From positions 1 through 34,562 of the forward strand of contig CAIKAS010000096.1 of NCBI GenBank assembly GCA_903825445.1: a stretch of DNA of 34,562 nucleotides. The letters run 5' to 3'. The number at the start of each line of letters is the position of its first letter. Position 1 is the first letter of the stretch. Source of the stretch: an uncultured Acidobacteriia bacterium. GTDB lineage: Bacteria; Acidobacteriota; Terriglobia; Bryobacterales; Bryobacteraceae. Shown piece after piece: positions 24,212 through 33,004 of the stretch. Made by a program: the position numbers and the translations under genes. The notes beneath the pieces are model-generated. The model made no database searches. It was given only the letters and a program-made list of their open reading frames with translations, and had not been told where the DNA came from.

Positions 24212-25060
24212 ATGCCATTTCAAATATTTGAATCCGAAGCGAAATCCATACTGAGCCCGGTTTCCGGATTCCTCGCCGAGGCGGGCTTTACCCACTCCCT
24301 CACTCCTGCCCGTAATTGCACCTACGGCTGTTCCTACTGTTACGTCCCCACCATGCGGGTGCAGGGTGGGTTGCGGAAGGAAGATTGGCTGCACTGGGGC
24401 GAATTCACCACGTTCAAGAACAACGCCGCGGAGCTTCTGTCGCGTGATCTGCGATCCGATCAGATCATCTACTGTTCGCCGCTCACCGATCCTTACCAGC
24501 CCGCCGAGGCGGAGAGGCGTCTGATGCCCGGGATACTTGAAGCCGTTATCGCATCGCCGCCGCGCGTGTTTGTGATTCAGACGCGCGGGCCGCTGATTTT
24601 GCGCGATCTCGGGCTGCTGACAGAGGTGAGTAAGCGCACTACTCTCCGCATCAGCTTTTCGATGACGACTAATCGAGATGATGTTCGCCGCATATTCGAA
24701 ACACACTGCGCTCCGATTGAAGAACGCTGGGGGACGTTGCGGGCTTTAACGGACGCGGGTATTTCGACCTCGGCAACTATTGCGCCCATGCTCCCCTGCG
24801 ACCCCGAAGTGCTGGTAGATGTGGCGGTTAGGTGTTCCAGCGGACCACTTGTGGCCGATCCGTTTCACGTACGTGAGGTTAAACGATCGGGCGCCACAAC
24901 GCGCGCCGTCGCCCTTGCCATCTGTGCGCATCACGGCTGGGAAGCGTGGCTGGATCCGGTTTTCCAGATGACAGTGCTGGATCGCATGGGTTGCCGGGCT
25001 CGAGCGGCAGGCAGGGAGTTCGGTAATGGTACTAAAGGTTTCAATATGCTAACGAGATGA
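24212..25060 (+). CDS. radical SAM protein, SPL-like (spore photoproduct lyase related) family
   Basis: 282 aa. The 4Fe-4S/SAM motif is C36-x3-C40-x2-C43 in TPARNCTYGCSYCYVPTM. After it come IIYCSPLTDPYQPAEAERRL, a conserved 'S..tDpYqp.E' segment of this family, and VFVIQTRGPLILRDLGLL. SFSMTTNRDDVRRIFE and the Gly-rich SAM-contact region SISTSATIAPMLP match Rv2578c-type radical SAM proteins. These are related to spore photoproduct lyase, but the substrate is unknown; a DNA-repair role is not established. It lies 29 bases after xfp on the same strand and may be co-transcribed, with no obvious functional link. Confidence 0.85.
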   Translation: MPFQIFESEAKSILSPVSGFLAEAGFTHSLTPARNCTYGCSYCYVPTMRVQGGLRKEDWLHWGEFTTFKNNAAELLSRDLRSDQIIYCSPLTDPYQPAEAERRLMPGILEAVIASPPRVFVIQTRGPLILRDLGLLTEVSKRTTLRISFSMTTNRDDVRRIFETHCAPIEERWGTLRALTDAGISTSATIAPMLPCDPEVLVDVAVRCSSGPLVADPFHVREVKRSGATTRAVALAICAHHGWEAWLDPVFQMTVLDRMGCRARAAGREFGNGTKGFNMLTR

Positions 25061-25104
25061 CGTATTAGTTATGGCGAACTGATCCCTGCATTTGCTAACA
25101 TAGT

Positions 25105-25125
25105 CATTGCACCCAGCTTGCAATG
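25105..25125. promoter_or_regulatory. perfect inverted repeat before the PEP-CTERM gene
   Basis: CATTGCA (25105-25111) and TGCAATG (25119-25125) are exact reverse complements with a 7-base spacer, ending 51 bases before the ATG at 25177. It could be an operator; no matching promoter boxes were clear. Confidence 0.4.
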
Positions 25126-25176
25126 GTAGGTATCCATGAGACTTGCTCGGGAATGCCGATGAGGAGGAGCAACGGA

Positions 25177-26268
25177 ATGTTGCTTAAACGGACGATCTGG
25201 CTCGCTGTAGCTGTTGCTATTGGTTCACTGACGGCCAGCGCGTCGGGAATTACTTTTGTCTGCGACACAACTAGTTCATCAGTAGATCCGGATACCGCCG
25301 CGAATGGTGCGAGTGGTACCTGTGCGTATCTGAATAATGTTATTGCTCCTTTGTATACGAGCACTTTTAGCAATGTGAATGCGAACATCTACGTGGAAAT
25401 GGGTAGTACCAGCCTGGGCGAGAATGAGTCAGCCCGCTCCGCTGTCACCTTCAGCCAATATCAATCGATTCTCAATTCCGAAGCCAGCACCGACCCTATT
25501 CGCACCAGCTCTCTCGCTGCGCTGAATACCATCGACCAGGCCGAATACGGTTCGGGTGACGTTGTCCTTTCCAGCGCTCTTGCTTCTTCCCTCGGTTTTA
25601 CCAATATCGGCGGCATATTCGAGAATGGCAACAGCATCAACAATGGCAGCGGCTGCACAATTGCTGCGAATCATCCTAACTGCTACAACGGCGTCATCAC
25701 GCTTTCCAACTCCCAGCCTTTGTATTTCGATCAGAACGGTGGCTCTATTGGCTCAAATCAATACGATGCCTACAGCGTGATAGAGCACGAGACGGACGAA
25801 GTTTTGGGGACGGCCTCTTGTATAGACACGACGGCCTCCAACAACGAACTGGTAAATGGCTGCAGCGTCGTCAGCGGCAACAATACTCCCGCGGCGATCG
25901 ATCTGTTCCGTTATAACGCTGCGGGAAGCCTGGCTGCGAACGGTTCGTACGTTGGCCTCAATCAGGCCCCGCCGGGCGCTTATTTTTCGTACAACGGTGG
26001 CGTAACCAACGGGGCGGGTAACGCCATTTTTAACACCGTGGCAAACGGCGACGACTACGCGGATTTCACAAACTCCTGCCAGTACATCCAGGACGGCATC
26101 GGTTGTCCTGGACAGGTCTTCAGCATCGCGACCGATGGCGGAGCAGAACTCAATATGCTGGATGCTCTCGGGTATCAGGAAACCGTTGCTCCCGAGCCGA
26201 CTACAATTGTTCTGTTCGGCAGCGGCATCGCGGGTATTCTGCTGCGTCGGCGCTTCCGCCGCGCCTAA
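25177..26268 (+). CDS. PEP-CTERM sorted protein, NF038122-type putative metalloprotease
   Basis: 363 aa. The ATG at 25177 is chosen for the strong AGGAGGAG about 9 bases upstream; in-frame starts from 25123 lack one. A signal peptide (LLKRTIWLAVAVAIGSLTASAS) is followed by about 310 residues rich in Ser, Asn and Gly. The C-terminus is a PEP-CTERM sorting signal: APEPTTIVLFGSGIAGILL then RRRFRRA, a Pro-Glu-Pro motif, a membrane helix and a basic end, to be cut by an exosortase. Mid-protein, VIEHETDEVLG (201-211) resembles the zincin helix, but the third ligand position has Glu instead of His (HExxE). It probably acts outside the cell or in exopolysaccharide. It converges with hypF with a 4-base overlap. 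Confidence 0.8.
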   Translation: MLLKRTIWLAVAVAIGSLTASASGITFVCDTTSSSVDPDTAANGASGTCAYLNNVIAPLYTSTFSNVNANIYVEMGSTSLGENESARSAVTFSQYQSILNSEASTDPIRTSSLAALNTIDQAEYGSGDVVLSSALASSLGFTNIGGIFENGNSINNGSGCTIAANHPNCYNGVITLSNSQPLYFDQNGGSIGSNQYDAYSVIEHETDEVLGTASCIDTTASNNELVNGCSVVSGNNTPAAIDLFRYNAAGSLAANGSYVGLNQAPPGAYFSYNGGVTNGAGNAIFNTVANGDDYADFTNSCQYIQDGIGCPGQVFSIATDGGAELNMLDALGYQETVAPEPTTIVLFGSGIAGILLRRRFRRA

Positions 26269-28577
26269 GTTGGGCCAGCGGGTCTCTGCGTAACTCGGCA
26301 GTTGGTGATCGCTGCCTGACCGAGGCACAAGCCACCGTCGTTCGGCGGCACGATGGAGTGCAGATACACCTCGAGGCCGGCTTTTTTCAGTAATTCAACG
26401 GTACGTCCGAGCAGATAAATGTTCTGGAACGAACCGCCCGATAGACATACACGAGGAATCCCTGTACGGGCGGCGATGCTAAGGCAAGCTTGAGCCGTTG
26501 CTCTTGCCAGTGTATTGTGGAATAATCCGGCCACTCGTTCGGGGTGCCTTCTGGCGCGAGCGGCGCACCGGATGGTCTCCCTGAAATCGATCTCGCCATT
26601 TGCCTCGTCAACGATCTCGAAGGGCCAGACCTCATTGACGGGCAATGCCGCACGCACGGCAAGCGCTTCCAGTTCCATGGCCGCCTGCCCCTCATAGTTG
26701 GTTTCCGTACGAACTCCGGCTATAGCCGCGACGGCATCGAACAAGCGACCGCACGAGCTTGTCTCTACCGTGTTAATCTCCTTAGCGATCATGTTCTGAA
26801 CCGTGCTGAACGCTCTTGCGGGTATGTGTTCGGCAAGGAACCCGGGGTCGACACCAGCGTCCCGCAGGTACGCGAGTGCGCTGCGCCAGATCTGGCGCAC
26901 ACCAGTGTCGCCTCCGGCGAGGGGTACGTAGCGGAAATGCAGTGCGCGTTCGAAACTATCGTAGCCGCATACCAGAAACTCGCCCCCCCAGATTTTGCCA
27001 TCGGTGCCGTAGCCGGTGCCATCGAATGCGACGCCGATCACCTCGCCCTGTAAACGGTTCTCCGCCATGCAAGAGACTATATGAGCGTGATGATGCTGGA
27101 TACCGAATTTGGGGACATCGACGGGCAGTGAGAGGGCGTAACGAGTGGAGAGGTATTGCGGGTGTAGATCGTGCGCCACTGCCACCGGGGCGACACGGAA
27201 AAAACGCTTCATATGTTCCAGCGTTTCTTGAAATGCCTCCAGGGTCTCCAGGTTTTCCAGATCGCCGATGTGCTGGCTAATCACAGCGTAGTGTTCCTTG
27301 GTCAGGCAAAATGTGTTCTTCAGTTCCCCGCCGCAGGCTAGAATCTGCTTCACGGGAATGCCGAGATCTATTGGATGCGGAGCGTAACCGCGCGAACGTC
27401 GCAGCGTGCGTTCCCGGCCTCCGAATGTGCGCACCACGGAATCGTCGACACGCGTTTGAATCCGGCGATTATGGACCAGGAAGTAATCCGCAAGGGAGTT
27501 AAGACGGGATTCAACTTCTTCATTTCGGCTGACGATGGGTTCTTCAGAGAGATTGCCGGAGGTCATGACAAGGGCGTCAAAACCGGCACCGTCGAAAAGG
27601 AGGTGATGCAGCGGCGTGTAGGGGAGCATGATCCCGATCCACGCAATACCGGGCGCTACCTGACCGGCGATTGCGGTCCCGGGAACGCGCGGCATCAATA
27701 CTACGGGTCTGCGTATTCCGGTCAGCGCGGCGCGATCAGCGTCGCTAACCTGGCAGATCGCCTCCGCTACCGCCAGATCACGGACCATCACCGCAAATGG
27801 CTTTTCCGAGCGGCGTTTGCGTTCCCGCAAGAGGCGAACACTGTCCTCATTCGATGCGAGGCATGCGAGGTGAAAGCCACCCAGCCCTTTGATCGCGACA
27901 ATGTGGCCCGATTCAAGATGGTGTTGCGTTTCACGGATTGCGTTAGCCCGCGAACTCAGTAACTGTTCTTTGTCCCATAACTCCACCCACGGTCCGCACT
28001 CCGGACAGGCATTCGGCTGAGCATGGAAGCGCCGATTAACGGGGTCGTGATATTCCGCTTCACATGCCGGACACATCGGGAATTCAGACATTGTTGTGAA
28101 GCGGCGGTCATAAGGGATGTCCTGAATGATGCTGTATCGAGGGCCGCAATGGGTGCAATTAGTGAAAGGGTAGCCGAAACGTCGGTTGTGGGGATCGCGA
28201 AGATCGGCGAGACAGGCGTCACAGGTGGCAATATCGGGCGGAACCAGCACAAACTCAGCTGATGCCGTTTCGCTTTCCCGAATGAGAAAACTTGTGTATC
28301 CAACCGGTTCGAGTAGTTCCTCCCGTACGTAGTCGATCACGGCCAGTGTTGGTCGAGAGTTTCGGAAGTCTGACAGGAAGCGCTGGTTTGCCGCTTCACT
28401 TCCTTCGATTTCAATGGTCACTCCCGCAGTCGAATTGAAAACATAGCCGCCGAGTTGATTGTCGTGGGCGAGTTGGTGTACCCACGGCCTAAAGCCGACA
28501 CCCTGCACGATTCCCTGAACGAACAGTCTGCGGCGCACGGTGAGTGCCGAGTCGCGAGTAAGCGTGAGGTTGGGCAT
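26265..28577 (-). CDS. hypF: [NiFe] hydrogenase maturation carbamoyltransferase HypF
   Basis: 770 aa with the full HypF order. An acylphosphatase domain comes first (VQGIVQGVGFRPWVHQLA, 19-37). Two zinc modules follow, with Cys pairs 119/122 plus 141/144 and 169/172 plus 191/194 (CDAC ... CTHC; CPAC ... CPEC). Next is a YrdC/Sua5-like domain (KRRSEKPFAVM, 254-264). The Kae1-like domain has HHHAH at 495-499 and DGTGYG at 519-524 and ends VPPNDGGLCLGQAAI. It converts carbamoyl phosphate and ATP to thiocarbamate on HypE, the first step in making the CN ligands of the Ni-Fe centre. It is divergent from the hydrogenase operon and likely co-transcribed with the gene at 28593-29207. Confidence 0.97.
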   Translation of the reverse strand: MPNLTLTRDSALTVRRRLFVQGIVQGVGFRPWVHQLAHDNQLGGYVFNSTAGVTIEIEGSEAANQRFLSDFRNSRPTLAVIDYVREELLEPVGYTSFLIRESETASAEFVLVPPDIATCDACLADLRDPHNRRFGYPFTNCTHCGPRYSIIQDIPYDRRFTTMSEFPMCPACEAEYHDPVNRRFHAQPNACPECGPWVELWDKEQLLSSRANAIRETQHHLESGHIVAIKGLGGFHLACLASNEDSVRLLRERKRRSEKPFAVMVRDLAVAEAICQVSDADRAALTGIRRPVVLMPRVPGTAIAGQVAPGIAWIGIMLPYTPLHHLLFDGAGFDALVMTSGNLSEEPIVSRNEEVESRLNSLADYFLVHNRRIQTRVDDSVVRTFGGRERTLRRSRGYAPHPIDLGIPVKQILACGGELKNTFCLTKEHYAVISQHIGDLENLETLEAFQETLEHMKRFFRVAPVAVAHDLHPQYLSTRYALSLPVDVPKFGIQHHHAHIVSCMAENRLQGEVIGVAFDGTGYGTDGKIWGGEFLVCGYDSFERALHFRYVPLAGGDTGVRQIWRSALAYLRDAGVDPGFLAEHIPARAFSTVQNMIAKEINTVETSSCGRLFDAVAAIAGVRTETNYEGQAAMELEALAVRAALPVNEVWPFEIVDEANGEIDFRETIRCAARARRHPERVAGLFHNTLARATAQACLSIAARTGIPRVCLSGGSFQNIYLLGRTVELLKKAGLEVYLHSIVPPNDGGLCLGQAAITNCRVTQRPAGPT

Positions 28578-28592
28578 GGATTCACGGTTTAG

Positions 28593-29207
28593 TCAGAAGG
28601 GTGTTGCGATATCTCCGTTTTCTTTGAGGCGAATATGGTCGCCCTGGCGAAACACGTGGTCCCCGACCGCGAAATTGCGAGACAGCTTACACGCCTTCAG
28701 TCTGCCGTTCTCGTGGAACTCTGTTCCTGAACCGCCACCAAAAGCGTCGGCCACCATGCTGGCGTGCGCACAAGGAACGCCTTCGATTACCGTGTCCTTC
28801 GCCAGCCAGCAGATCCTCAGTTTGCCATCTGGATAAAGTACGGTCATCGCTCCTTCCGTGGGGCCGAGGAGGCCGCCTCCCTTGCATAAATAGCCACCGA
28901 TCCACGTATCGTGCTCCAGAAATACGAAATCCGGTCTCCCGTCGTGCCGTAGGTTGATCCACGATCCTTTAGGGATGGCGGCTTGTCCGAAGGTGATCGC
29001 ACGGGAAACGGCGCATTCCCGCAGTTCCCCATCCGCAAAGAGAAACATGTAGCCAGCGGCGCAGGGGTATTTCTGAATGTCCATGGGCGCGTCCAGGCGC
29101 TTTCGCTGGAGGGACTTCAGCTCCGGGTTGACTTCGCTCCACGCAAACATGCTCACCAACAGACCGAACCCAGCCAACCACAAAACCGGCGATATGTGCA
29201 ATCGCAT
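28593..29207 (-). CDS. secreted repeat protein in the hypF transcript
   Basis: 204 aa from the ATG at 29207 (a GTG at 29216 adds three residues). A signal peptide or anchor comes first (MRLHISPVLWLAGFGLLVSM). The rest has at least three copies of a beta unit of the form '(F/Y)..(D/N)G.L..C.L(S/A)......G': LFADGELRECAVSRAITFG, LYPDGKLRICWLAKDTVIEG and FHENGRLKACKLSRNFAVG. Seven Cys are present in the mature part, several at the end of a repeat strand. MORN-like hairpin repeats are the nearest comparison. I do not recognise a known family function. The stop is 15 bases before the hypF start, so a shared transcript is likely. A link to hydrogenase is inferred only from position. Confidence 0.7.
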   Translation of the reverse strand: MRLHISPVLWLAGFGLLVSMFAWSEVNPELKSLQRKRLDAPMDIQKYPCAAGYMFLFADGELRECAVSRAITFGQAAIPKGSWINLRHDGRPDFVFLEHDTWIGGYLCKGGGLLGPTEGAMTVLYPDGKLRICWLAKDTVIEGVPCAHASMVADAFGGGSGTEFHENGRLKACKLSRNFAVGDHVFRQGDHIRLKENGDIATPF

Positions 29208-29314
29208 GGTGCCCACTCAGATGCACGCGTAATTCCAGCGCCCAATGATAGTTAGACTGCATTGTGCACGCGCGATCAACGCGGCATTCAGCGCAGAAAG
29301 AGTGTTTACGCGCA

Positions 29315-29338
29315 GTATCCACCGGGCAAGGGGGATAC
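29315..29338. promoter_or_regulatory. inverted repeat upstream of the hydrogenase promoter
   Basis: GTATCC (29315-29320) and GGATAC (29333-29338) are exact reverse complements; with one mismatch the arms extend inward (CC/GG), leaving a 6-base loop. Its centre is about 70 bases upstream of the start predicted from the sigma-54 type promoter, where an enhancer-binding activator could bind. Confidence 0.4.
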
Positions 29339-29369
29339 CTAATCGCCGTAAAAACCACTTATCGTGACA

Positions 29370-29385
29370 TGGCAGCAAAAGTGCA
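29370..29385 (+). promoter_or_regulatory. sigma-54 type -24/-12 promoter for the hydrogenase operon
   Basis: TGGCAGCAAAAGTGCA keeps the GG (29371-29372) and GC (29383-29384) doublets exactly 10 bases apart, with TGGCA and TGCA flanks, as in the RpoN consensus TGGCACG-N4-TTGCA. The predicted start near 29396 gives a 33-base leader with the AAGGAGG site before the ATG at 29429. Hydrogenase operons in several bacteria use this sigma factor. Confidence 0.5.
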
Positions 29386-29428
29386 TCGACGCCACCGGTC
29401 GAAGTCAGGACGAATAAGGAGGCCTTGC

Positions 29429-30526
29429 ATGCCTGTCCGCTCTCAGTCCACGTATGACCTGCTCCGTGAGCACGGAGTTGATCGACGAACCTTCCTTGAT
29501 TACTGCGTCAAACTCAGCGCCATGATGGGCCTGGGTTCCACCGCCATCCCCCAGGTGGTTTCGGCGCTGGAAACCAAGCCCAGACTGCCGGTGATCTGGC
29601 TGCATGGTCTCGAATGCACCTGCTGCAGTGAGAGCTTCATTCGCAGCGCGCATCCGATCGCGCAGGACATTGTCCTCAATATGATCTCGCTCGATTATGA
29701 CGACACGTTGCAGGCCGCGGCGGGCGATCAGGTAGAGGAAGTCCGCAAGAAGATCATGAAGGACTTCAAGGGCCAATACATTCTTGCGGTAGAAGGCAAC
29801 GCGCCGACGAAGGATGGCGGTGTTTACTGCACGATTAACGGGCAGAGCTTTCTCAGCGTCCTGCAGGAAACGGCGGCGGACGCTAAGGCCATCATCGCCT
29901 GGGGTTCCTGTGCATCCCACGGCTGCGTGCAAAATGCAAAGCCGAATCCAACGGGCGCGGAACCGGTGAAGAAGCTCATTACCGGCAAGCCCATTGTGAA
30001 TGTACCTGGGTGTCCTCCGATTGCCGACGTGATGACCGGCGTGCTGGCTTACATTCTGACGTTTGACCGCTTGCCAGAACTGGATCGCGCCGGGCGTCCA
30101 AAGATGTTCTATGGGCAGAGGATCCATGATAAGTGCTACCGCCGCGCGTTTTTCGACGCCGGCCAGTTCGTCGAAGCATGGGATGACGAGGGAGCGAAGA
30201 AGGGCTGGTGCCTCTATAAGATGGGTTGCCGCGGACCTTCAACCTACAATTCCTGCTCCACGATGAAATGGAACAACGGCGTGTCCTTCCCTATCCAGTC
30301 CGGACACGGATGCATCGGTTGCAGCGAGCAGAACTTTTGGGATAACGGGCCGTTCTACGAACGTCTATCCGGCATCCCGATTCCTGGTGTGGATTCCACG
30401 CCGGACAAAATCGGCGAAACGCTCACTGTTGTAACGGGCGTCGGCGTGGCCGCGCATATGGCGTGGCAGTTGGCTCAGCGCAAACCGAAACCGGCAGAGC
30501 CCACTGCGGGCGAAGTCAGGCAATAA
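29429..30526 (+). CDS. hyaA: O2-tolerant [NiFe] uptake hydrogenase small subunit (group 1d type)
   Basis: 365 aa. The Tat signal RRTFLD (19-24) exports the folded heterodimer. The proximal cluster has six cysteines: C63, C65, C66, C161, C166, C195 ([24 protein letters not shown]). These correspond with a constant offset of 46 to C17, C19, C20, C115, C120 and C149 of E. coli Hyd-1, the 4Fe-3S cluster of O2-tolerant enzymes. Distal cluster ligands are H233, C236, C261, C267 and the 3Fe-4S ligands C276, C295, C298. A membrane helix ([19 protein letters not shown]) near the C-terminus anchors it beside cytochrome b. It carries electrons from the Ni-Fe site. The ATG at 29429 is fixed by AAGGAGG 8 bases upstream; longer in-frame starts would bury the Tat motif. 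Confidence 0.97.
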   Translation: MPVRSQSTYDLLREHGVDRRTFLDYCVKLSAMMGLGSTAIPQVVSALETKPRLPVIWLHGLECTCCSESFIRSAHPIAQDIVLNMISLDYDDTLQAAAGDQVEEVRKKIMKDFKGQYILAVEGNAPTKDGGVYCTINGQSFLSVLQETAADAKAIIAWGSCASHGCVQNAKPNPTGAEPVKKLITGKPIVNVPGCPPIADVMTGVLAYILTFDRLPELDRAGRPKMFYGQRIHDKCYRRAFFDAGQFVEAWDDEGAKKGWCLYKMGCRGPSTYNSCSTMKWNNGVSFPIQSGHGCIGCSEQNFWDNGPFYERLSGIPIPGVDSTPDKIGETLTVVTGVGVAAHMAWQLAQRKPKPAEPTAGEVRQ

Positions 30527-30542
30527 GAGAAAGGAGGCAGCC

Positions 30543-32264
30543 ATGGCGACCAGAGTTGTAGTCGATCCAATCACACGTATTGAAGGGCATTTGCGTGTTG
30601 AGGCGATGCTCGATGGCAGCAACAAAATCCAGGACGCAATCAGTTCCGGGACCATGTGGCGCGGCATCGAAGTCATTCTGCAGGGCCGCGATCCGCGCGA
30701 CGCGTGGGCTTTCTGCGAACGTATCTGTGGCGTCTGCACCACGGTTCACGCACTGGCCAGCGTGCGGAGTGTGGAGAACGCGCTCGGCATCACTGTGCCG
30801 AAGAATGCCGACATCATCCGCAATATCATGTTCCTGACGCAGATGGTGCAGGATCACGTGGTGCACTTCTACCATCTGCACGCGCTCGATTGGGTGGACG
30901 TGGTGTCCGCGCTCAAGGCGAACCCAGCGGCTACGGCGGCACTGGCGCAAAAGGTCTCGCCGCATTGGCCGCTCGCGACAGAAGGCTACTTCAGCGACGT
31001 AGCAAGCACCCTAAAGAAGTTTGTCGACTCCGGACAGCTCGGCATCTTCCAGAACGCTTACTGGGGTCATCCGGCGTATAAACTGCCGCCGGAAGCTAAC
31101 CTCATGGCGGTTGCGCATTATCTGGAAGCGCTCAAGTGGCAGAAGGAACTTGTAAAGATCCACACGGTTTTCGGCGGCAAGAATCCGCATCCGAATTATC
31201 TGGTCGGCGGCATGGCTTCTGCCATCAACATGCAGGGCGACAACGCCATCAATATGGAACGCCTGAATCTCGTGGATGGTTTGATCGATCAGGCGGCCGA
31301 TGTAGTCGAGAACATGTATATCCCGGATTTGCTTGCGATTGCTTCCTTCTATCCGGAGTGGACGACTTACGGCGGCGGAATTGGCAACTACATGGTTTAC
31401 GGTGACCTGCCGCAGAACGGTATCGGCGATCCGTCCAAATTTCGTTTCCCGCGTGGCGTGATCCTCAATAAGAACCTGAATGAGGTTCTGCCTCTTGACC
31501 CGGCGGACCCGGAACAGATTCAGGAAGAGGTTTCGCACTCGTGGTATAAATACCCGGAAGGGAAGAGCTCGCTGCATCCCTGGGACGGCATCACGGAGGC
31601 CAGCTATACCGGCCCCGAGCTGCCCTACAAGCAGCTCGATGAATCCAAGGCATATTCTTGGCTGAAAGCCCCGCGCTGGAGAGGTCACGCCATGGAGGTG
31701 GGCCCGCTGGCCAGGATGCTGGTAGGGTATGCCAGTGGTAAACCGGAATTCAAAGAAGTGGTGACGGCCGCGCTCGGCAAGCTCAAGGTAGGACCCGCTG
31801 CGCTTTTCTCGACACTCGGACGTACTGCGGCGCGCGGATTGGAAACGCAGCTTGCCGTTCGCTGGCTGCGCGAAGAGTTCAATAATCTGGTGGCGAACCT
31901 GAAAGCCGGCGACGAATCCGTTGCCGACACGCGGTTCTGGAAACCCGAAACCTGGAAGCCGGAATCGAAAGGCCTCGGGTTTACTGAGGCTCCGCGCGGT
32001 TCGCTGTGCCACTGGATTCACATCAAAGACGCGAAGATCGCGAACTACCAGATCGTGGTGCCCAGCACATGGAACGCGTCGCCGCGCGATGCCAGAGGGC
32101 AACACGGTGCTTATGAATCCGCTCTCATCGGTACTCCGATGGCGGATCCGAAGCGCCCGGTGGAAATACTTCGTACGATCCACTCGTTCGATCCCTGTCT
32201 CGCCTGCGCGTCGCACGTGATTGGGCCGAACGGCGAGAAACTCGCGGAGATTGTGGTGCGTTAG
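30543..32264 (+). CDS. hyaB: [NiFe] hydrogenase large subunit
   Basis: 573 aa. The four Ni-Fe ligands are in RICGVC (C62, C65) and DPCLACASH (C552, C555). The protein is made as a precursor: maturation cleaves after H558, removing the 15-residue tail VIGPNGEKLAEIVVR, a task for the endopeptidase at 32964. It catalyses H2 oxidation on the periplasmic side together with the small subunit. AAAGGAGG precedes the ATG and the gap to the small subunit is 16 bases, so they are one operon. Size and motifs match group 1 uptake enzymes; large-subunit phrases such as RIEGHLRVE are intact, so it should be functional. Confidence 0.97.
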   Translation: MATRVVVDPITRIEGHLRVEAMLDGSNKIQDAISSGTMWRGIEVILQGRDPRDAWAFCERICGVCTTVHALASVRSVENALGITVPKNADIIRNIMFLTQMVQDHVVHFYHLHALDWVDVVSALKANPAATAALAQKVSPHWPLATEGYFSDVASTLKKFVDSGQLGIFQNAYWGHPAYKLPPEANLMAVAHYLEALKWQKELVKIHTVFGGKNPHPNYLVGGMASAINMQGDNAINMERLNLVDGLIDQAADVVENMYIPDLLAIASFYPEWTTYGGGIGNYMVYGDLPQNGIGDPSKFRFPRGVILNKNLNEVLPLDPADPEQIQEEVSHSWYKYPEGKSSLHPWDGITEASYTGPELPYKQLDESKAYSWLKAPRWRGHAMEVGPLARMLVGYASGKPEFKEVVTAALGKLKVGPAALFSTLGRTAARGLETQLAVRWLREEFNNLVANLKAGDESVADTRFWKPETWKPESKGLGFTEAPRGSLCHWIHIKDAKIANYQIVVPSTWNASPRDARGQHGAYESALIGTPMADPKRPVEILRTIHSFDPCLACASHVIGPNGEKLAEIVVR

Positions 32265-32284
32265 GCGATAGCAAGGAGGCTGCC

Positions 32285-33004
32285 ATGGGAAGTTATCCGC
32301 TCAAACTGAACGCAGGCACCGCCCGGTATGGCCGAGTACAGGTCTGGGAGTTGCCGATCCGCATTACGCATTGGGTGACGGCGGCGTCCGTCGTGACACT
32401 GTTTGTGACGGGCTTTTTCATCACGTATCCGGTGGCCACGTCCACTGGCGAACCGTTTAACCAATTCCTGATGGGCCGTTTTCGTCAGGTGCATTTCGCG
32501 GCTGGCTACGCCTTACTGTTCAGTTTCCTTCTCCGGGGCTACTGGTTCTTCGCGGGGAATAAATACTCGCGATCCGGCGTACCGCTGGTGTGGCGAAAGA
32601 GCTGGTGGAAGGCGCTCTACGGGCAGATTGTTGAGTACATGCAAAAAGTGCGCGGACCGGTGACGTTGGGGCACAATTCCCTCGCCGGCGCTTCGTACTT
32701 CCTGCTGGTCGGCGGGCTCGGCCTTGCCCAGATTGCCACGGGCTTTGCGCTTTACGGTGAAACGAATCCAGGCGGCTTCTGGGACACAACCTTTGGATGG
32801 GTAATCCCGCTGATGGGTGGCCCGTTCCGCACCCACATGTGGCACCACTTCTTTGCCTGGGGTTTCCTGATTTTCGTAATACTGCATCTCTACATCATTT
32901 TGTTTGACTCCGTCCGTTACAAGGATGGGCTGATCAGCTCGATGTTCTCCGGAGACAAATTCTATGAAGATGGCGACATCGATAACGACGACTGGGTCAG
33001 CTAG
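32285..33004 (+). CDS. hyaC: Ni/Fe-hydrogenase b-type cytochrome subunit
   Basis: 239 aa with four membrane helices in the HyaC/HupC pattern: WVTAASVVTLFVTGFFI (30-46), VHFAAGYALLFSFLLRGYWF (69-88), SYFLLVGGLGLAQIATGFAL and FAWGFLIFVILHLYIILF. Candidate heme ligands and conserved His are H29 (ITHW), H70, H184/H187/H188 (THMWHH) and H201 (ILHLYII). It takes electrons from the small subunit to the quinone pool in the cytoplasmic membrane. AAGGAGG stands before the ATG, 20 bases after the large subunit stop. Its 3' end overlaps the next gene by 41 bases in another frame. Confidence 0.95.
   Translation: MGSYPLKLNAGTARYGRVQVWELPIRITHWVTAASVVTLFVTGFFITYPVATSTGEPFNQFLMGRFRQVHFAAGYALLFSFLLRGYWFFAGNKYSRSGVPLVWRKSWWKALYGQIVEYMQKVRGPVTLGHNSLAGASYFLLVGGLGLAQIATGFALYGETNPGGFWDTTFGWVIPLMGGPFRTHMWHHFFAWGFLIFVILHLYIILFDSVRYKDGLISSMFSGDKFYEDGDIDNDDWVS

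Noticed and set aside
31011..32216. 401-codon frame on the minus strand
   Set aside because: It is antisense to the hydrogenase large subunit, whose motifs are intact.
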